From the NCBI GenBank assembly GCA_964496495.1, contig CAZBZU010000075.1:1-9458 (forward strand): 9,458 nucleotides of DNA, in the 5' to 3' direction. This DNA is from JASBRS01 sp964496495 (GTDB lineage Bacteria; Deinococcota; Deinococci; Deinococcales; Trueperaceae). This document shows positions 6,236 to 9,458 of the stretch, one piece after another; the first letter of the stretch is position 1, and each line of letters starts with the position of its first letter. A program made the translations under genes and the position numbers. Under the pieces are notes generated by a model. The model was not told the DNA's origin. It saw nothing but the letters and a program-made list of their open reading frames with translations, and made no database searches.

Positions 6236-6493
6236 ATGGACCAGCTACCCGGAAGACTGCGCGAGGCACCATGCCGGTACACATATGACCCGACGCGACG
6301 CGCGTACCACATGATTGTCAGCCAGGAACGCTACTACCAGCACCTCGACGACATCGCGAGTGGCGTCCCCACGGACGCGGTGTTCACACCGGTCACCGGC
6401 CCACGCATTATGCTCGCTTGCCAACTTCTGCGACCCGATGCCGTGAACCGAGATCCGGTCACAATCTGGGGCTTCGAGAAACACGCTGCCTAA
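6236..6493 (+). CDS. Small hypothetical protein (85 aa)
   Basis: The frame starts at ATG 6236 and stops at TAA 6491-6493. The product begins MDQLPGRLREAPCRYTYDPT and contains an aromatic-rich segment, AYHMIVSQERYYQHLDDIAS, and a proline-rich middle. No membrane segment, signal peptide or metal motif is visible. I do not recognise the family. Support comes from balanced amino-acid composition and a -10-like box, against a less protein-like antisense frame. An in-frame ATG at 6164 would add 24 residues but overlaps the start of the opposing zinc-ribbon gene. It is head to head with that gene, so the two could share a control region (6179-6235). It may be a genuine small gene or the intact remnant of a larger one. 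Confidence 0.45.
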   Translation: MDQLPGRLREAPCRYTYDPTRRAYHMIVSQERYYQHLDDIASGVPTDAVFTPVTGPRIMLACQLLRPDAVNRDPVTIWGFEKHAA

Positions 6494-6827
6494 CGATTGA
6501 TTACCATCTGAACCCGGTGCTGGCCGTCCGAACCGTCACCGGCCTTTCCCCGCTACCGTGCGCCATGATCCGCAAGGGCGAGCGCGTACCGCACGTCCGC
6601 CACTGGCCCGCGTTGCGCGAATTGGTGGCCAGGAAGACCAGCAGACTGTGACTGACAGTCAGCTTGAGGTTCGTACGGCCGGGTTCCGAGGATTTCAGCG
6701 AGTAGAGCTTTGGTCCTCGTCACGCGCCTGGGTGGGCGCGCTGAAGCCAAGGACTCAATGGGTTCCCAGTCTGTTGGTCGAGATCAATCAGCTAGACCTA
6801 CGGCGTATCAAACGCAGGAATGACCAC
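6494..6827. other. Stretch without a confident gene; short remnant and hairpins
   Basis: A plus-strand frame ending at TGA 6649-6651 closes with VLAVRTVTGLSPLPCAMIRK followed by GERVPHVRHWPALRELVARK. This looks like the tail of a real protein or a 28-residue peptide starting at ATG 6565, but has no ribosome site. The stop lies inside a hairpin GACTGT-GACTG-ACAGTC (6644-6660), which also contains the 13-base palindrome TGACTGACAGTCA (6649-6661). A further hairpin CGCGCC-TGGGTG-GGCGCG (6723-6740) stands about 90 bases beyond the stop of the minus-strand nuclease locus and could end its transcript. Nothing else is seen. Confidence 0.4.
6723..6740 (-). terminator. Possible terminator for the nuclease/SEC-C locus
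   Basis: A perfect six-pair stem, CGCGCC/GGCGCG, with a six-base loop lies about 90 bases downstream of the stop at 6828. There is no T-run, so the assignment rests on position and stability alone. Confidence 0.25.
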
Positions 6828-7700
6828 TCAGCGTCTTGCCATCATGGGAAGGTGGCAATGCTTGAACTTCTTGCCACTGCCGCAGAAGCACGGGTCGTTC
6901 CTTCCAGGAAGCTTGGCACCCGGTAATGGGGACACAAGGAGAGGAGCTTCTTTCTGGAGCGCAGATTCAACCGCGGCATCCTCCTTCCACGGTGACTCAA
7001 GAAGGACTGCTACCTCAAGGGCCTCGTCCAGCGCACCACCGAATCGAAGTCCAAGCCCCAAACCCACCGGGGCCCTGGACCGATACTTCTCCAGGGCCGT
7101 CTTTCCCCAGACGTGCGTTGAGAAGCTTGATGGAGGATCATTCCAGGTAGTACACAGTGTGATCGAAATGCCTTCCACAACTCCGGATATGCGCCGGATA
7201 GGGGAACTCTGCCTCACCGCGTTGTCATATAGCTCACGCGCGCCCTTGGCAATTGCGTACAGGACAACGTCCGGTGCATCAAGAAGCCACTGACTGACCA
7301 CGACTGAGTTGTCGTCCCTACGCGAACGAAGGCCATCAAGTATCGCGCGGATCTCGTCAGGTACCCGTAGTGGTGACCCAGCTGGGTTGCTGGACGACCC
7401 GTTCCGCTCCTTGTTCGCTTTCTCCAGCTCTTCCTGGTAGCCGTCAATAACGGCGAGCCCTGGCTTTGGTCGTCCCTGCCCCCAGAACCTCTGTGCGCGC
7501 AACCTCGTGCTCAAGTATGCACCAACTAACTCAACCTCATCTGTCAGCAGCTCCACGCCTTCGAGCTGGAACTGCGCCCTCGCGCGCAGATATCCTAGGA
7601 GGACATCGGGTCGGTCAATGGCCCTTGTAACGTAGTCGAGGTCGAGCAACCCTACGGAGACCGGGAACTCGCCCTTCGAGAATAGGCCGAGTTGCTGCAT
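6828..7700 (-). CDS. C-terminal part of the split nuclease, ending in a SEC-C motif
   Basis: The 290-codon frame begins at ATG 7700 and overlaps the upstream frame by 49 bases. It starts MQQLGLFSKGEFPVSVGLLD followed by LDYVTRAIDRPDVLLGYLRA. In SEC-C nuclease-like proteins I recall, a similar stretch (a PxxVSLYDLxxI-like strand, then a RPxxFLxYLxRR-like helix) directly follows the nuclease domain within one chain. It ends with a SEC-C motif at 267-283, RNDPCFCGSGKKFKHCH, with C271, C273, C282 and H283 as ligands (CH rather than CC at the last pair is an accepted variant). No ribosome site precedes ATG 7700, which argues against independent translation and for a frameshift splitting one gene. 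If it is a separate subunit, it would be the metal-binding partner of the nuclease. Its native role is unknown. Confidence 0.75.
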   Translation of the reverse strand: MQQLGLFSKGEFPVSVGLLDLDYVTRAIDRPDVLLGYLRARAQFQLEGVELLTDEVELVGAYLSTRLRAQRFWGQGRPKPGLAVIDGYQEELEKANKERNGSSSNPAGSPLRVPDEIRAILDGLRSRRDDNSVVVSQWLLDAPDVVLYAIAKGARELYDNAVRQSSPIRRISGVVEGISITLCTTWNDPPSSFSTHVWGKTALEKYRSRAPVGLGLGLRFGGALDEALEVAVLLESPWKEDAAVESALQKEAPLLVSPLPGAKLPGRNDPCFCGSGKKFKHCHLPMMARR

Positions 7701-9169
7701 GGCAGCGACGCGGTCGCGTATCCCTCAAACGAGTCCAGGGATACTGTCAAAACGAGAAGGTCCTGCAACTGTCCACCGCGGACCTCTAGGATGCGGCCCG
7801 TCGACTTCTCCGTGAACTGAGCGACGTCCGATGCGTTGATGTACCGTGCCGCCCGTTGTGCCTGCTCGAAGGCGTCCTCAATGTTCTTCTTGAGGTCTGT
7901 CCGGAACTTGTTGGCGTCGCCGCGTTGAGACTCGGCCCTGAACCGCTTTGCCTTGGCCTCAATTGGGATGAGGTAGGGACCGTACTGTACCGCGCAGTCG
8001 AGTTCCGCTGTCGCATCTGCCCCTCTGTCCGGATCTGGATATGACAGCCCCACATACACGTCAGCCGATCCGAACGCATTCTCAAGTGACCCTGCAACTA
8101 ACTGCTCCAACGCGCCTGCCTTGAACGGCTGGTACGCGGAGGTGAAGAATGCGTCATCACGTTGGGCGGCAGCGTCGAAGGCCAGAAACAGGGTGTCCAA
8201 AGCGTGGTCCAGGTGAACCAACACTACGGAGCCGTCACCAAGACTCTTCAGCGTTCGGTCTTTGATAGTGTCTAACGGCTCTGCAGAATGACTCTTCTGG
8301 ACGCCTATTCCGAGCAGGTCAAGCAGCGCAGAATACTCGCGCTCCGACACCGAGAAGCCGCCGTCCAGAGCGTTGAGATCACCACGGCTCACCCTCAGGC
8401 ACTCTCGACCCAACTTCGCTCGAACTAGGTCCCGGGCCGCACTGAGAGCATCCTCCTTCGGGCCGTACTCAGACAGCAAAGCAGACTGCTCGCGTGTCCG
8501 TTCCTTCGGCTTGGTCCGTTTGGCAAGCCGCCATGCTTCGTCCATCGCCTGCTCTGCTTCTTTGAGCTCACCGCTCCGCCTGTTCACGCGCCGCTCGACA
8601 ATAAGCAATATGGCGTACAGACACTCGCTGGCTTTGGAAGGGCTGATACCCACATGCTCAGCGAACCACTCGTCGAACGGGGACTGGAGCGCCGCTATGA
8701 GCTGGTGGAGTTGGTCGTCATACGCCGTCCCACGGACGGTTAGCGTCCACTCCCGGACCTCGTGCATTAGAAACGCGACTGGGTCTCGTTCGGACGGAGC
8801 GTCTGTCCACACTCTCAAGTCTCTGATCAATGTCAGGAGTTCGACTACGCGGTGGGCCGCGCGATCTACTAGGTCGTCAGAGCCTCGCTCTTCTGACGGC
8901 AAGCCGCGGAGTGTCTGAACGAGGATGTCGAGCTTGATGGGGTGCGTGCCAGGAGCGCCCGCGACATCGTCGCCAGGGAACAGGAGGAACAACCCGGCGA
9001 CGGCCGAAAAGAGTTCGTCTGCCGGATGCGATGCACAGATTTCGGTTAGTTCACGATAGGCAGCCTCAAGGTGGTCCTTGCTCTCGCATGCCAGCCTGCT
9101 AAACAGGCCGTCGTCCTCTCGTTCGCTCTCCGCGGTCACGTCAACGCCCCCAATCGCATCCCCCAACAT
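7652..9169 (-). CDS. PD-(D/E)xK nuclease-like protein, N-terminal part of a frame-split gene
   Basis: ATG 9169 is preferred because GAGG lies six bases upstream; a GTG at 9181 in frame would add four residues. The 505-residue product has a helical N-terminal half (about 1-330) with a charged coiled-coil-prone stretch near 200-230. A PD-(D/E)xK nuclease core follows: E355, E389 and D391 in AELDCAVQYG, and E404-x-K406 in LIPIEAKAKR. The helix EDAFEQAQRAARYI comes after, with Q438 and Y443 recalling the Q-x-Y helix of RecB/Mrr-type enzymes. The core ends in a beta strand, LLVLTVSLDSFEGYA. After residue ~487 the frame runs into LPCSNSAYSRRASSRSP, which looks like out-of-frame translation, and stops at 7652. 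The continuation is found in the next frame at 7700. A DNA-cleaving or nucleic-acid role is inferred from the motif; the substrate is unknown. The gene is preceded by the long inverted repeat at 9222-9303. Confidence 0.75.
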   Translation of the reverse strand: MLGDAIGGVDVTAESEREDDGLFSRLACESKDHLEAAYRELTEICASHPADELFSAVAGLFLLFPGDDVAGAPGTHPIKLDILVQTLRGLPSEERGSDDLVDRAAHRVVELLTLIRDLRVWTDAPSERDPVAFLMHEVREWTLTVRGTAYDDQLHQLIAALQSPFDEWFAEHVGISPSKASECLYAILLIVERRVNRRSGELKEAEQAMDEAWRLAKRTKPKERTREQSALLSEYGPKEDALSAARDLVRAKLGRECLRVSRGDLNALDGGFSVSEREYSALLDLLGIGVQKSHSAEPLDTIKDRTLKSLGDGSVVLVHLDHALDTLFLAFDAAAQRDDAFFTSAYQPFKAGALEQLVAGSLENAFGSADVYVGLSYPDPDRGADATAELDCAVQYGPYLIPIEAKAKRFRAESQRGDANKFRTDLKKNIEDAFEQAQRAARYINASDVAQFTEKSTGRILEVRGGQLQDLLVLTVSLDSFEGYATASLPCSNSAYSRRASSRSP

Positions 9170-9221
9170 CCTTAACCTCACGGCCCAAATTCACAAATGT
9201 TGCCCAAAGAGGCCCGAGAGC

Positions 9222-9303
9222 GGGTGAACTGATTTCGGCGCCTATCTATTAACCCGTCAACGCGCTGCGGGGTTAATAGACAGGGCGCGAATTCAGTTCA
9301 CCC
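9222..9303. repeat. Long imperfect inverted repeat upstream of the nuclease gene
   Basis: Two 34-base arms (9222-9255 and 9270-9303) match in 29 positions when one is reverse-complemented, around a 14-base centre (GTCAACGCGCTGCG). The outer 11 bases (GGGTGAACTGA) and the inner 11 (TCTATTAACCC) are perfect; mismatches cluster in the middle. It lies 53 bases before the nuclease ATG and could be a large operator, a strong cruciform or terminator, or a small mobile palindromic element. Part of it (9245-9264) recurs at 1345-1364. Confidence 0.75.
9245..9264 (-). promoter_or_regulatory. Second copy of the shared 20-base motif
   Basis: TCTATTAACCCGTCAACGCG matches the copy at 1345-1364 with one change. 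On the minus strand it offers TTGACG as a -35 candidate toward the nuclease gene, but no good -10 lies 16-18 bases on, so an operator or repeat-element role is as likely as a promoter. Confidence 0.5.
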
Positions 9304-9304
9304 C

Positions 9305-9318
9305 TGTTGACGTCAACA
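9305..9318. promoter_or_regulatory. Perfect 14-base palindrome, possible operator
   Basis: TGTTGACGTCAACA is fully self-complementary. It consists of two facing GTTGACG-type half-sites, and the same GTTGACG core occurs once in each copy of the shared motif. It is a candidate dimer-binding site controlling the nuclease gene or a gene to the right of the window. Confidence 0.4.
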
Positions 9319-9392
9319 CATAACGCACCTAGTCCCTGCCTCTTGGGGCCGAAATGGTAACAGTCGGGCTGCAGGCCAAATCCGTTTCGGGT

Positions 9393-9452
9393 CGCACGGG
9401 GCAGCCTGGGAGTCTCAGTCCGGATTGCTGGGGTTCGATTCCCGCGCGTGCG
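9393..9452 (+). other. Degenerate tRNA-like 3' end
   Basis: GGGTTCGATTCCC (9431-9443) is a classical T-arm core. CGCACG (9393-9398) pairs with CGTGCG (9447-9452) as an acceptor-like stem. Only about 60 bases separate the ends, no D-arm is present, and the T-stem carries two extra bases (GC-TG-GGG against CCC-GC), so this is not a functional tRNA. It may be a tRNA relic or an attachment-site remnant of an integrated element. Chance similarity remains possible. Confidence 0.3.
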
Positions 9453-9458
9453 CTACGG

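Noticed and set aside
8373..8918. 181-codon plus-strand frame opposite the nuclease gene
   Set aside because: Ser/Arg-rich shadow of the minus-strand nuclease gene with no independent support.
9245..9280. Integron attC-like recombination site
   Set aside because: The hairpin has TTAAC/GTTAA arms, but the bases around them do not fit the RYYYAAC and GTTRRRY core sites, no L boxes pair, and no integron integrase or cassette array is visible.
9393..9452. Functional tRNA gene
   Set aside because: Only about 60 bases between the acceptor-like arms, no D-arm, a disrupted T-stem and a poor anticodon arm.
1..9458. CRISPR array
   Set aside because: No regularly spaced direct repeats anywhere; the only long repeats are the IS ends, the 20-base motif pair and the inverted repeat.

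Overview
The window reads as a piece of accessory genome from a high-GC bacterium. An actinomycete-like host is my best guess, from strongly G/C-rich third codon positions, a DUF4405-type membrane protein, a truncated Rossmann gene with a good AGGAGG ribosome site, and possible leaderless transcripts. The phylum is an inference, because no rRNA or core gene is present. The region is a patchwork of insertion sequences, gene remnants and orphan minus-strand genes, with no long operon.

Layout, left to right. Positions 1-134 hold the 3' end of an IS30-family transposase gene. Its end has overwritten the 3' end of a minus-strand gene for a SEC-C zinc-motif protein (54-1208). Positions 1380-3170 are a complete IS1634-family (IS4-like) insertion sequence with good terminal inverted repeats, an intact transposase and no visible target duplication. 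Positions 3174-3744 hold no gene I can defend. A small three-helix membrane protein of the DUF4405 type (3745-4257, +) follows, with a hairpin just behind it. Positions 4258-5140 are a gene graveyard: a frame-broken minus-strand remnant (4350-4669) and a 53-codon stub of a Rossmann NAD(P)-binding gene (4759-4920).

The right half carries a minus-strand two-CxxC zinc-ribbon protein of unknown function (5141-6178), a small divergent hypothetical gene (6236-6493, +), and a large minus-strand locus (6828-9169). That locus encodes a PD-(D/E)xK nuclease-like domain and, after a one-base frame break near 7700, a C-terminal part ending in a second SEC-C motif. It was probably one protein of nearly 800 residues.

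Upstream of the nuclease locus lies a long imperfect inverted repeat (34-base arms, 9222-9303). A 20-base segment of it recurs (19/20) upstream of the other SEC-C gene at 1345-1364, in the same orientation relative to the gene. A perfect 14-base palindrome built on the same GTTGACG half-site follows at 9305-9318. The window ends in a degenerate tRNA-like 3' end.

The most interesting reading is that two SEC-C proteins, one fused to a nuclease, share a regulatory or mobile palindromic element. A defence-type role would fit nuclease plus SEC-C genes sitting among insertion sequences, but that is inference: no known defence system is recognisable and two of the genes appear damaged.
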